This document shows, piece after piece, positions 50,877 through 60,489 of a stretch of DNA of 64,000 bases; position 1 is the first letter of the stretch, and every line of letters starts with the position of its first letter. The notes below the pieces were generated by a model. It was given only the letters and a program-made list of their open reading frames with translations. It searched no databases and was not told where the DNA came from. Source of the DNA: Isochrysis galbana (taxonomy: Eukaryota > Haptophyta > Isochrysidales > Isochrysidaceae); assembly GCA_018136815.1 (NCBI GenBank), contig CM030935.1, forward strand, positions 5,385,921-5,449,920. The letters are read 5' to 3'. A program made the position numbers and the translations under genes.

Positions 50877-53606
50877 TCAGAGCATCGACTCGGGCAACAG
50901 CCAGACGACGAGGCTGGCGACGAGCCCGACGAGCAGCATGAGTGCCCCGCCGAGCAGTGCAAAGTCACCAAAGCGGTAGCCGCCGCGAGCGAGGACCATC
51001 AAATTTGTCTGGTAGCCGATGGGGGTCGCGAAGGCGGAGGAGGCGCCGAGCATCATGATGAGCATGATCTGCGCGGGCCGCAGCCCCTCAACCTCGACGG
51101 TACGAAGCACCGAGTAGAGAAGCACGACGGTAGCAGCATTGGAGACGACACACGAAAGAAGCGAGGTGAAGAGGAAGATGAGGAGGAGAAAGGGGAAGGC
51201 CCCAACGGGTGCGAGACGCACGAGGCCCGAGGCGAGCACCGCTGAGACGTGCGTGTTGGTGAGCGCCGCACTCAACCCAAAGGAGCACGCAATGGTGAGC
51301 AACACGCGGAAGGAGATGGCGCGCCAAGCCTGCTCAAGCGTGATGCAGCCGACGCCGACTAGGCAGTAGGCGATGGCGAGCGCGAGCGGCAGCAGGTCGA
51401 CGACTCGGAGTGCTGACAGCAGCAAGAGTGCAATCAGCGCGAGCAACGAGACGGCCAAGTGGAAGCGCGCAAGTGTGTGAGGTGGGCAGAAGCCGGAGCC
51501 GATCGGCAGCAAGGGCGCCGCGCCGACCACACCTACGAGCGCAAACGCGCGCGAGGTGCGATGGTTCTCGACCCACTGCGCGGGTGCCTCGAGCAGGAGG
51601 GTGCAGCCGGGGTGGAGCAGCGCGGCGGTCGAGGTGGCGTCCGATGTGGCGTGCGAGAGCGCATCGTCCTCCGACGGTCCGCCTCCGCCGCGCCGCCGGC
51701 CACTGCCCGCCGAGGCGGGTTCGTCGGCGTCAACCGCCACGCCAACGGGCTCGTCATCCGCGCCCACCTCGAGCCAGCGGAGGCGCGCAGCGCGCGCGCC
51801 GGCGACGTCGACGTGGAGCAGCGAGGGCGAGCGACCCCCAGCGTCCTCGCGCACCGTTGCCGCCGCGTGTCGGTGCATGTGCGTGCGCCTGATGCCCCAG
51901 AAGATGGTCTGCTCGAGGGCGGGCAGCGCGAGCGCCTCGGCGAGCGTGAGGCCGGAGAGAGGCGACGAGGCGGATACGACCGCCTCGACGAGGCGCCACG
52001 AGCGCGGGTGGCGGAGGCGGTTGAGGCGGGCCGATTCCATTGCGGGCGAGACGGCACGGCCGCTCGCAGCGGCATCACCGTCGGGTGTGGCCGTCACGCC
52101 GCGCATTGCGCGCAGCCGTGGCACAGCGTCGCCAAGGCACGAGACGAGCAGCGCGTCACCCGGCTGCAGACGGAGCGCGCCCCAAATGTCGTCCGCGGCT
52201 GCGCCCAGCTCGAGGTCGCAGCCGCACGCAGACTCGAGCCCGGGCGCGTACTCGAGCGAGCCGCGCGTCAAACCCACCACCTCGGTCGCACGCTGGCGGC
52301 CTGTCTCGGCGAGCGCCGCGTCCAGAGCGCATGGGTGCTGCCCAATGAGCGCGCAATCGGGCCCAATCAGCACCTCGATGCAGTAGCAGGCGAGGCCACG
52401 TAGCACGAAGGGCGTGGTCGAGGGGAGCGACGCCGTCAGCTGCGACTCGCGCGACGTCGACCCGTGCTGCGTCGTGCTGGGCGGCGGGAGGGGCGCGCTG
52501 GGTGGGCCGCCGGCGGCAGCCGGGCCGCCGCCGGCCGCCGGCGCCAGTGCGGCGGTCAGCATGAAGCCGTCATTGGGCCCGTGCGGCGGCGCGTCGGGCT
52601 TGACGCCGACGGCCGCGCCATCGGGCGGCACGGCACGTGCCGGCACGCTCGTGCGCGCCGAGTCGGCGTAGAGCGCGCTCGGGGTCGGAGGCGCCGCGCG
52701 CAGCATCGGCGAGCTCATGTCGGCAGCCAGACTCGGCTCGGGCCTCTGCCGGAGCAGCAGCGGCGCGGCGAGCGCCATAAAGGCGATGCCCAGAAGGGCG
52801 GCGGGCGCGCCAGCGGCCGACATCGAGAACATCGTGAAGGGTGCGAGCGGCGCCTCCGGGTCCTCCTCGATCTGCGAGTTGAGCACCAGGTTGGTCGAGG
52901 TGCCGATGAGCGTGCACATGCCGCCCAGCATGGACGCAAACGAGAGGGGCATGAGCAGCGCGTGAATCGAGAGGCCGTTGGAGGCGGCCCAGCCCTCGCA
53001 CACGGAAAGAAGCATCGCGACGATCGGCGTGTTGTTGAGGAAGGCTGAGCACAGGGCAACCGGCACGCACAGCCGGAGCACCCCTGCGCCGGTCGAGCGG
53101 GGCGCGCCGAGCAGCGGGAGCAGGAGCATCTCGACGGCGCGCGTCTCCTCCAGCGCGCGCGCGACGACGAAGAGCACGCCGATGACGAGGACGGAGGGCG
53201 AGGCCACGCCGCGCCACGCCTCCGCGTTCGAGATGATGCCCGAGAGCAGCAGCACCGTCGTCGTGCCGAGCAGCACAATCTCTGGCGGCTGCTCGTTGAC
53301 CATCAGCAGCAGAGACGCGAGAACGAGCCACACGGTCGCCCACGAGTCAGCCCGGAGGCAACGGCCGGCGTGGGAGCCTGTGGTAGCACAGATGGGCTGG
53401 GCGAATGCGCCGAGCCCGACGATAACCCCCGTACCCAGCAGGAGGATGAGGAGAGAGAGGGTGTACGAGCGGAGAGAGAGCGCCCAACGCCGACGGGCCC
53501 TGCGGCGGGCTCTGCGGCGGGCTGTAGCGAGCTCTCGGTCGGGGGGAGGGGCGGGGAGGGAGGAGGAAGGAGGAGCGAGGCGGGGGAGGGGACGCATCGT
53601 CTGCAT
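50877..53606 (-). CDS. SLC13/DASS-family anion transporter, SAC1-like, with large central soluble domain
   Basis: Intronless, 909 residues from the ATG at 53606 (a second ATG three codons on). About eleven hydrophobic segments fall in two halves separated by about 400 hydrophilic residues. The family's paired sodium/substrate loops are present: FLNNTPIVA with IGTSTNLVLN in the first half, and FATPIGYQTNLMV in the second. The central region carries segments like RCK/TrkA-C domains (GLTRGSLEYAPG, LRLQPGDALLVSC; then VVSASSPLSGLTLAEALALP) interrupted by Ala/Gly/Pro-rich inserts. This is the layout of bacterial and algal SAC1/SLT-type sulfate or Na+-coupled carriers. Substrate is inferred; sulfate is likeliest. 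A CT-rich tract lies before the start in the sense strand. Confidence 0.88.
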   Translation of the reverse strand: MQTMRPLPRLAPPSSSLPAPPPDRELATARRRARRRARRRWALSLRSYTLSLLILLLGTGVIVGLGAFAQPICATTGSHAGRCLRADSWATVWLVLASLLLMVNEQPPEIVLLGTTTVLLLSGIISNAEAWRGVASPSVLVIGVLFVVARALEETRAVEMLLLPLLGAPRSTGAGVLRLCVPVALCSAFLNNTPIVAMLLSVCEGWAASNGLSIHALLMPLSFASMLGGMCTLIGTSTNLVLNSQIEEDPEAPLAPFTMFSMSAAGAPAALLGIAFMALAAPLLLRQRPEPSLAADMSSPMLRAAPPTPSALYADSARTSVPARAVPPDGAAVGVKPDAPPHGPNDGFMLTAALAPAAGGGPAAAGGPPSAPLPPPSTTQHGSTSRESQLTASLPSTTPFVLRGLACYCIEVLIGPDCALIGQHPCALDAALAETGRQRATEVVGLTRGSLEYAPGLESACGCDLELGAAADDIWGALRLQPGDALLVSCLGDAVPRLRAMRGVTATPDGDAAASGRAVSPAMESARLNRLRHPRSWRLVEAVVSASSPLSGLTLAEALALPALEQTIFWGIRRTHMHRHAAATVREDAGGRSPSLLHVDVAGARAARLRWLEVGADDEPVGVAVDADEPASAGSGRRRGGGGPSEDDALSHATSDATSTAALLHPGCTLLLEAPAQWVENHRTSRAFALVGVVGAAPLLPIGSGFCPPHTLARFHLAVSLLALIALLLLSALRVVDLLPLALAIAYCLVGVGCITLEQAWRAISFRVLLTIACSFGLSAALTNTHVSAVLASGLVRLAPVGAFPFLLLIFLFTSLLSCVVSNAATVVLLYSVLRTVEVEGLRPAQIMLIMMLGASSAFATPIGYQTNLMVLARGGYRFGDFALLGGALMLLVGLVASLVVWLLPESML

Positions 53607-53762
53607 GCGAGGGGGGGGGGAAGGGCGAGGGGAGAGAGGGCGAGGGGAGAGAGGGGGAGAGGGAGAGAGGGAGAGAGAAGGTGGGGGAGGGGGGAAGAGA
53701 AAGAGAGAGAGAGAGAGAAAGAAAGAGAGAGGGAGGGGAATCTGGGCGCAAAGCAGGCTTTT

Positions 53763-53802
<40 letters not shown>

Positions 53803-54330
53803 ACTTCCCCCCTCCTTTCTAATCCTCTCTCCACCCGGCTCTCTTCTTTCCTTCTCTCGCCCCACCTCCAATCTCCTCCCCCCTCCCGCTCCCCCTCTCT
53901 CTTTCCCTCCCTATCTAATAGCTCCCTCTCTCTCTCTTCTCCCCCCCTCCCCACCCCCCTTCGTTTCTCTCCTCTCACCACCCCCCTTCTTTCTCTCCTC
54001 CATCTCCCCCCTCCTCGCTCGTCTTCTTGGTCGCCCCCCCCCCCCCCCCGCTCTCTCTCTCCCTCTCGCCTACTTTCCTCCTTTCTTTCTCTCCCCTTCC
54101 TCTCTCCTTTCTCTCTCTCCCCCCCTGGAGCTCCCGACCCATCAGGAAAATCGAGAGCCAAGGGAGCGCCGCGGGGGGAAGGCCCCCCCCCCCCCGCCCC
54201 TCCCCAAAAACAAAACGCCCCACCCCAACAACAAAACCCCCGCCCCAAAAACAAAACCCCACCACGGGACCGCGGCGGCCGAAGGAATCCCGCCCGTGCG
54301 TTAACCCTCGTACATGCCTTATCCTCCTTA
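53607..54330. promoter_or_regulatory. CT/GA-rich 5' flank of the transporter gene
   Basis: 53607-53740 is GA-rich and 53765-54130 CT-rich on the plus strand, forming a loosely self-complementary block. It is followed by CCAAAAACAAAAC-type motifs at 54205-54262. The frame extends through it from 54482, but the translation is Ser/Arg/Glu/Gly repeat, so I treat it as 5' flank. A promoter role is inference. Confidence 0.35.
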
Positions 54331-54331
54331 G

Positions 54332-54455
54332 GGGTTGGCAGAAATATCCGGATATATCTATTGGATATTTGGGCAGATTTTGGCAGGATTAGATATCTCC
54401 TGGATATTTGGGTGGGAGCCTTGGATACTTGACGGATATTTGGGTGCTCGAGGGG
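54332..54455. repeat. GGATATTTGGG-rich dispersed element, copy 2
   Basis: Begins AGGGGTTGGCAGAAATAT and contains five GGATAT(TT) motifs, ending near GGATATTTGGGTGCTCG. It is inverted relative to copy 3 at 55138-55246. Confidence 0.7.
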
Positions 54456-55137
54456 CGCCTGAGCGAAAACAAAACCCCCCAATCAAGAAAACAAAACCAT
54501 TGAGGGGCTCGTGTGGCCGGGGGGTCACCAGCGAACGAGGTCCCATAGAAAGTAGACGGTGGATACGTGAATAAAGTGGCTGAATATGTAATATTGTAGA
54601 TGATTGCGACAGACACAGACTGCGGGCAAGACGATGCCTAGAGGTGAGGGCCTGCTCCTGCCTCCTACTCCCGCCCCCAGGCCCCAGGCCCGCCGCCATC
54701 ACGCCACACGCCACGCTTGGCCGAGCAGCACACGCGCAACGCTCGCGCGTGCTCGCGCCGCTCGCTCGCAGCCGCGCAGCCGCGCCGCGTGCCCTCAGCC
54801 ACCGCGACAACGCAACGCCCTGCGCACGCAATGTGTCGCATGAGGACGGTGGTACGATACAACCGCAATCAACGCCAGTAGTCGTGATCGTGTATCGTGT
54901 ATCGTGTGATACGTGATACGTGTGTTGTGGTTTCCATGAGGTCAAGAGGTCAACCATCAATCACAAACAAATGTCAAATGTAGTTGTATGAAGGAACATG
55001 AAGGCTAGCTAGAGCTAGAGCTAGAGAGCTAGAGCTAGAGCTCAAAAATCAAAGCAATGCCCGCCGCACCCGGCACACGAGCATGGCGCAACCAACAGCT
55101 ATAGCGCGTGAACGCGTGTTGCTATTTATAACGCATG
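54456..55137. other. Region between inverted GGATATTTGGG elements
   Basis: No gene. AAAACAAAACC motifs at 54466-54500, a TATCGTG repeat at 54891-54920 and a GAGCTAGAGCTAGAGCTC palindromic cluster at 55010-55045. Confidence 0.5.
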
Positions 55138-55246
55138 AGCCGGATATTTTTCTGGATATTTGGGTAGCTTGGCGGATATTTTGCGGATATTTTTGCTGGA
55201 TATTTGGGTCCGATTTTTTGGATATTTCTGCCAACCCCTAATCCTC
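55138..55246. repeat. GGATATTTGGG-rich dispersed element, copy 3
   Basis: Six GGATATTT motifs, ending GGATATTTCTGCCAACCCCTAA, the reverse complement of the start of copy 2 (54332). Confidence 0.7.
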
Positions 55247-55559
55247 CTGGAGGACGGTCAATGTGTCTAGAGTACATATGGCTATATTGGGAGCCCCCAG
55301 GGGCCATAGGAAGGCCCCAGGAGGCCTCCGGATGTGAAATGGGGCCCCTCCTAGGCCTGGGTAGATCTCCCAATCATAAATTCGGCAATGGCGCTTGGTT
55401 TTAGAAGCGCGGGAGAGCGTTGCCACGAAAAGTTGGCGCGAGCCTCCCCCCCCCCCCCCTCCCCCCTCCCCCCGCCCCTCCCGCGAACTCGCACTTGCGC
55501 GCCCCCCCCCCGCCCTCCCCCCTCCCCCCACCTACCCCGCCCCACCCCACCCCCACCCC
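55247..55559. other. Spacer and C-rich low-complexity flank
   Basis: The 5' flank of the piggyBac-like frame, very C-rich from 55446. Frames here encode Pro runs. Confidence 0.5.
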
Positions 55560-56498
55560 ATGTCATACAGCTCCTCGTGCGGCACACAGACCCAGCCCTC
55601 CCTCCCTCAAACCATCCCCTCCGCAACGGATCGCAGTCGCGACCTGACACCGTCCGAGGTGAAGGTGGAGAAGGTTGGCAAGGCGCGCGGGAAGGCGGTG
55701 GTGAAGACGGTCACGATGTTTCAACCTCCCAATCACCAGCCGAAGCTGTTCGACAGGAACGTGGAGGTCATCGAAGGCCCAAGGCACTCACGCCGGCCAA
55801 GCAGCGTCGCGCGAAAAATGGGCAAGAGGAACGCAACCGAGGTGGCGTGGGCGGATGAATACGACCAACCAGACGAGGGGTGGAGTGACGAGGAGTTGCT
55901 TCCGGCCGAGGCCCTCAAGGAGGACTGCTGCTGGGCTGCCGGGCCGATCGACCGCCCGCTGCCTCCTTTTAGTGGCGTTGCTCCCGGGCCTACGGACCAG
56001 TCGTTGAACGAGGAGTCCACTCCCATGCAGATCATGGCGCACCAGATCCCCGAGGAGTTCAAGATGCGTTGGTGCTCGTACACGAAGCAGCACGCTCGGG
56101 CGTGGCGTGCGGAGAAAGTGGACTGGCGGAAAGACACGGTCGAGCGGTCGATGTGGCGGTTCGAGACTTCCCTCCGGCCGCACCACTTTGACATGTGGAT
56201 TGCTGCACGCATGCGTGTAGCCCAATTGAAGCCGGAGCTGAGCGCTGCCCTGTTGTGGACCCCCAGCTCATCCTTGTTCGACGCGCAGCTCTTTGCCACA
56301 CTCACATACAAACACTTTTCATGGCTCAATAGGCATGGCGCGTTTGCCGATGGCTCAGGCGCTGTGAATGCGGCCGAGCGCGGCGGCATCGGGTGGGACA
56401 TGCACCGAAAGCGGCGTGAGCTAACAGACCTCCTGTGCGGCGCTTTCGGGAAAGCGTGGCGGCCACACCAGCACGTGGGCCTCGACGAGCCCGAGTGA
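55560..56498 (+). pseudogene. piggyBac-like transposase, N-terminal half
   Basis: 312 codons from an ATG at 55560. After a disordered acidic leader come PPFSGVAPGPT and STPMQIMAHQIPEEF, the typical entry to the DDE_Tnp_1_7 (piggyBac) domain. Later FDAQLFATLTYKHFSWLNRH, the paired-helix segment DMHRKRRELTDLLCGAFGKA and WRPHQHVGLDEPE follow, the last corresponding to the region ending in the first catalytic Asp (..SIDE). The frame stops three codons later. RLVFKPTKCSS, which resembles the next piggyBac motif (..KPTK), appears just beyond in a shifted frame. The DDE catalytic core beyond the first Asp is lost, so the element is dead or the N-half has been retained. Confidence 0.7.
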
Positions 56499-56654
56499 GA
56501 CTTGTCTTCAAACCAACAAAGTGTTCTTCGTGTTCGTTTCACCCACTGAGTGCGCACACTCTTTGGGGTGAAAGGCAAGAGGGTCACGTTCACTTGTGTT
56601 TGTTTGTGCATGTCAGACTTGCGTGTGCCTCATGGGGACGCCTGTAACAGGGCT

Positions 56655-56945
56655 GTACGTGATTCCGATCCCGACTATAGTCAGAGGGCTAGTCAAGCCT
56701 CCATGTATGACTAGGTTGGTCTAGTCAGACAGTTGGTATGACTAGGTTGGTCCAGTCAGCAGAGATGTGAGTGCTTGACTAAACTAGTCAGGCGCTCCGT
56801 GTGACTAGCGGATCACGATCTGACTAGAGTCTGAGCAGATGCCTAAGCCATAGGTCCGACTACTAGTCAGACTATAGTCCAGGTAGTCAGACTATAGTCT
56901 AAAGGTAGTCTTAGTCTAACTATAGTAAGACTATAGTCACTATAG
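56655..56945. repeat. Cluster of GACTATAGTC/GACTAGTC palindromes
   Basis: At least fifteen copies of ACTAGTC, GACTATAGTC or their half-sites in 290 bp (for example AGTCAGACTATAGTC at 56865 and 56887). Spacing is irregular, unlike a tandem minisatellite. Confidence 0.75.
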
Positions 56946-57261
56946 ATGGTCAAAATCGCTAAAATTTTCTTCTCAGTACGACTTGTATGTATCGGTATAC
57001 CCATGCCCTTGCTACATCATGCTATGCAACGTAGTCCCAGGAGCCCCCTCCCCCCCCCTACATGTGCACATGCGTGCGCGCGTGTGCTCTAGCTAGAGTG
57101 CGACGCGCAACGCGCACATACGACACACGACCACGACACACCGCACCCCGCCACTCCATCTCTCCATCTCCATACTATTTATTGATTTTGACAATATTAT
57201 CACGATCACTAAATTTTCTTCTCACACACTCGCTCAGCCAAGAGTGATCTCTCACTCTCGA
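56946..57261. other. Non-coding spacer
   Basis: No gene seen; GCGCGTGTGC-type palindromic stretches around 57060-57120. Confidence 0.5.
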
Positions 57262-57406
57262 GTCTCAGTCAGTCAGCCATAGCACTCACCCTCACAATCA
57301 CTATCACTATCATCATCACTCACAACTTCTATTTCCGCAGCCAAGCCATCTTGCTCAGCATCACTTCCGTCACTTTGGTAGTGGCGATGTTCATCCCAGG
57401 GACCAA

Positions 57407-59146
57407 GAGGCCCTCGCAAACTTTAGAGAGCTAGATATACAGCCCACGTTTCTCACGCGCGAAGGCGCTCTCTCTCAGCCTATATGGCACAACCCTCACT
57501 TCTCCCCCCCCGCGCTTCGAGCGTCTTGGGCGAGAATGTGGGAGACCCTACACACAAACGTGGTACACAACATATTCAAGGACGGCGCCTCTACGACGCC
57601 ATACAGCAGAGAGGAATGCGCGACCTACGTCGAGCACCTCCCAGAAGTCTTCAAACACGAAGGGCGCGTAATCAAAAAAACAGAGTTCCTGAGCTCCTGG
57701 GACGCCGTAGTAGACCACGGGCTGAAGGTCATCGGAAAATCGTCAGAACGCCCACCGCCCGACTCCAAGGGAGAGACCAGTCAGGCAAGCAAGGGCCCCC
57801 CTAATGAGTCAGAAGAGACGGAAAGCGAGGAGATAAGAGTCTCTGACGACGATAAATACATCAAAAAACTCAACAACATATGGCTCTACATCGACACCGA
57901 CTACTTCGGAGAGGCCGCCGATTCCGGCGACGTAGTAGACGCCGGCGAAGTCCGAAACTACCACCCCCCGGCCCAATGGGAAAACGGATACAAAGGACCG
58001 AAAAACATGGAATACCCGTGAGCCGACGAATACGCCATACAAAAGGGCAAAATCGCGCTCGACGCGATCACAGTATCCGACATCACCAGAGCCACACTCA
58101 AAGAGACGCGACACAACGCCCCACAAACGGCCAGGAAGGCATGGGAGAAACGGCTAGACATCACGAAAGAAGATTGGAAGCACGTAGCCAAGCTATACAC
58201 CCTTCCACTACTGAAGCACACCGACAAACACCCACACTTCAAGCACATCACTCATAGAAGGATAGGAACCAAGAATAGGTTCGCAGACAGCCCAACGATA
58301 AAATGTAGACTGTGCAACCGCCATCAGGAGAACTCGTGCCACCTAGCGTGGTGCCCCGCGACGAAGAAAGTGTTCGACGCCATAGACGCTATCACAGACT
58401 ACACCCCTAGCATGAATCGGACCCGAAACCAAAAGGCGAAGGACAGACTATTCGCGTATCCAGGCGCGACAACCCCCGACAGCCTGAAAACTCTGTACAT
58501 CATCGCGTGGAAATACGTAATAAGAGATTTCTACAAAGTTGAGTTTGAGTCATACGAATACCACTATATACCTGTTCTAGAATCCACACTAATGAGATTC
58601 ACTACCCTAGTAAGAGGTCATATTGCGCCGAGGACACACAGCCTGGCGCGCACGAGAAAGGCGGCCCAGGGGAGAAAACCAAAACTCAAGAGCTTGCCGG
58701 AGCTCAGCGCTCCGACCTTCATAGAAGACGACAAAGGAACACTAAAAATGAGCGCCCGCCTAGGCTTAGTAGCAAAAGCAATCGGCCTTGCCGAGAGGCT
58801 CGCCTGAGACCCAGGCACGCACCCCCCACCACAGAACGACAAACAACCACGCCGCGAAAATGACAATGACAGCACAAGAGACGAACAACACACCATGCGA
58901 TGACACACACGACCCGACACAAGGAGAAACGGACCGCCTAGAGGCACAGGAGGAAGACGGGGAACCTCCACTGGGGGTCGGTGCACCCCGCCCAACCTAA
59001 CCCCCCCAGCAACCTGGGCCCCAAGTAGTGCACGAGGGGAGATGCCGCAAGGCGGGTAGCGAGGGAGAGGAAGGGAAGTGGGCGTGGCTACAGCAGTTAA
59101 ACCCGTGGCCACGTGCGAGGCGAGAATATTAAAAGGTTTTTTTTTT
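57407..59146 (+). mobile_element. 5'-truncated LINE copy with 18-bp target-site duplication
   Basis: TTCATCCCAGGGACCAAG flanks the copy at 57390-57407 and 59145-59162. The insert holds the last 467 codons of ORF2 (57407-58807), about 330 bp of 3' UTR that matches the full-length element (GGGAG.TGCCGCAAGGCGGG, GGGCGTGGCTAC, CCACGTGCGAGGCGAGA), then ATTAAAAGG and ten T. ORF2 is open apart from one TGA at 58019-58021, and it keeps the zinc knuckle CRLCNRHQENSCHLAWC. It is a different subfamily, with roughly three-quarters identity by eye over the best stretch. Confidence 0.93.
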
Positions 59147-59380
59147 CATCCCAGGGACCAAGGCGGCCACTTTGCCCGAACTTGTCCAGGTGTCCAGGTA
59201 GATCTCCCACAACGTCTTATCACTGATCTCCGAGTCGTACAAGTCCCAATTCTTACGAATGTAAACAAGGCGAGCCAAGTGAGTGGGGCACATGTTGGGA
59301 TCGCTCAGCATACCGCTCGTCGAGAATGTCTGCTCCGTGTTCGCTTCATGTGTGCATTCTTCTCCGGACCCGTTTCTTTG
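59145..59380 (-). pseudogene. hAT transposase C-terminus split by the LINE copy
   Basis: The minus frame contains NTEQTFSTSGMLSDPNMCP and THLARLVYIRKNWDLYD, the hAT dimerisation signature, then EIYLDTWTSSGKVAALVPG. At that point the LINE insertion occurs. Across the insertion the reading continues at 57407-57262, where one frame gives MNIATTKVTEVML and another an acidic tail (DDDSDSDCEGE) typical of hAT C-termini. The pre-insertion site can thus be read through, which confirms the LINE boundaries. Confidence 0.7.
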
Positions 59381-59772
59381 ATTGTGGCGACTGTTTACGT
59401 GAGTTTTCGGAGTGTCCCTTTGTTGTTGTTGACTGGGCGGTTTTGTGAGTGATGTGTGATCGTGGCTTGTGTCGCCATGTAGCGCGCGCGCTCCCTCTCT
59501 CATTCTCAAGACTGTGCTCTATGCCCCTTGAGACTTGCCCCACGAACAAGCATTCGCGCTTGTTTCGACAGGTATGCGCGCGTCTTCAACTCCACGTTCG
59601 TCCCCCCCCACACACAGCACACAGCTACATATTTTCCACATATTTGGGCAACATTTCACACATTTTCCACATATTTTCCCCACATATTTGGGCACGAAAA
59701 ACTACATATTTTGGCTCAGGCCTAATTACACAGTACAATGTACACAATACTGGGGTACTACCATATATACTC
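59381..59772. repeat. Spacer with a fourth ATATTT(GGG) element
   Basis: 59636-59728 carries CACATATTTGGGCA twice and CATATTTT(C/G) variants, related to the GGATATTTGGG elements. The remainder shows no gene. Confidence 0.5.
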
Positions 59773-60092
59773 AGCGCAGACGCAAAAACGGTGCGTGGGC
59801 GGGATTCCTTGGGCGGCTTCCATGCGCCAGCTTTTGCAGACTTGTCTGCCTATCGACCAGGGGGGAGGGGGGCTTGGAGCGATGGGCTGGCCACGACAGG
59901 CCAGGATGCGCGAGGCAGGCGAGCCTGCTAGGAGGGAGAGAGTGGGTCGACATGGCAGTCTGCAGTCTGTACCTGGCAAGCCATCAGGCATGCCAGGAGC
60001 ATGGGTGGTTCCTCCCCCATGGCAGGGGAGGAGTGGAGAGAGGGGGGGGGCTCGTGCCCCCCCATGGGCGAACTAAGTACAAACTTAGTTGG
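59773..60092 (-). mobile_element. Chimeric LINE fragment: 5' end joined to an internal piece of ORF2
   Basis: The minus strand starts with the perfect hairpin AACTAAGT-TTGT-ACTTAGTT and CGCCCATGGGGGG, then the 240-bp sequence shared with 24110-24350. From about 59840 to 59773 it switches to a match of about 65 bp with the start of LINE ORF2 (35272-35334; AAAGCTGGCGCATGGAAGCC, CCGCCCACGCACCGTTTTTG). The junction joins two regions that are over 1 kb apart in the full element. Confidence 0.75.
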
Positions 60093-60489
60093 AAAGAGGG
60101 GGGGAAGACGAGGAAGCAGAGTGAGGGCGGATGAGAGGGCGATATCAGGTATGCGGTAGTAGATACTTGTCTGGCGATAGGTGTGTAGCCCTGAATGTTC
60201 AGATCTTTTGTTCTTTCTCGAACAACGAAATGAAGATTAAGACTGACCTCTCTAGAAACACATATTGAAACCCATGATCACCCCATTCGGCGCACAGGCC
60301 AGCCGACCCGCCCCTTCCCTTAGGCCCAACCCCTGCAGTTCACACGGTGGCAAGGCCGCCTGCCCAGCTTACACAACTGGGCTCGGAGCGCCTGCCGCAA
60401 CCGTGAGCAACGAAAATGCGAGCCTTGCTATCTTGTGCCTTAAACAGACGCACACCATCGTTGAAAAGCACGCCTATCGAAGAAAGGCC
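60093..60489. other. Intergenic region
   Basis: No gene. Contains GATATCAGGTATGCGG at 60141, similar to the cluster at 48234. This is the 3' flank of the SAP-domain gene. Confidence 0.45.
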
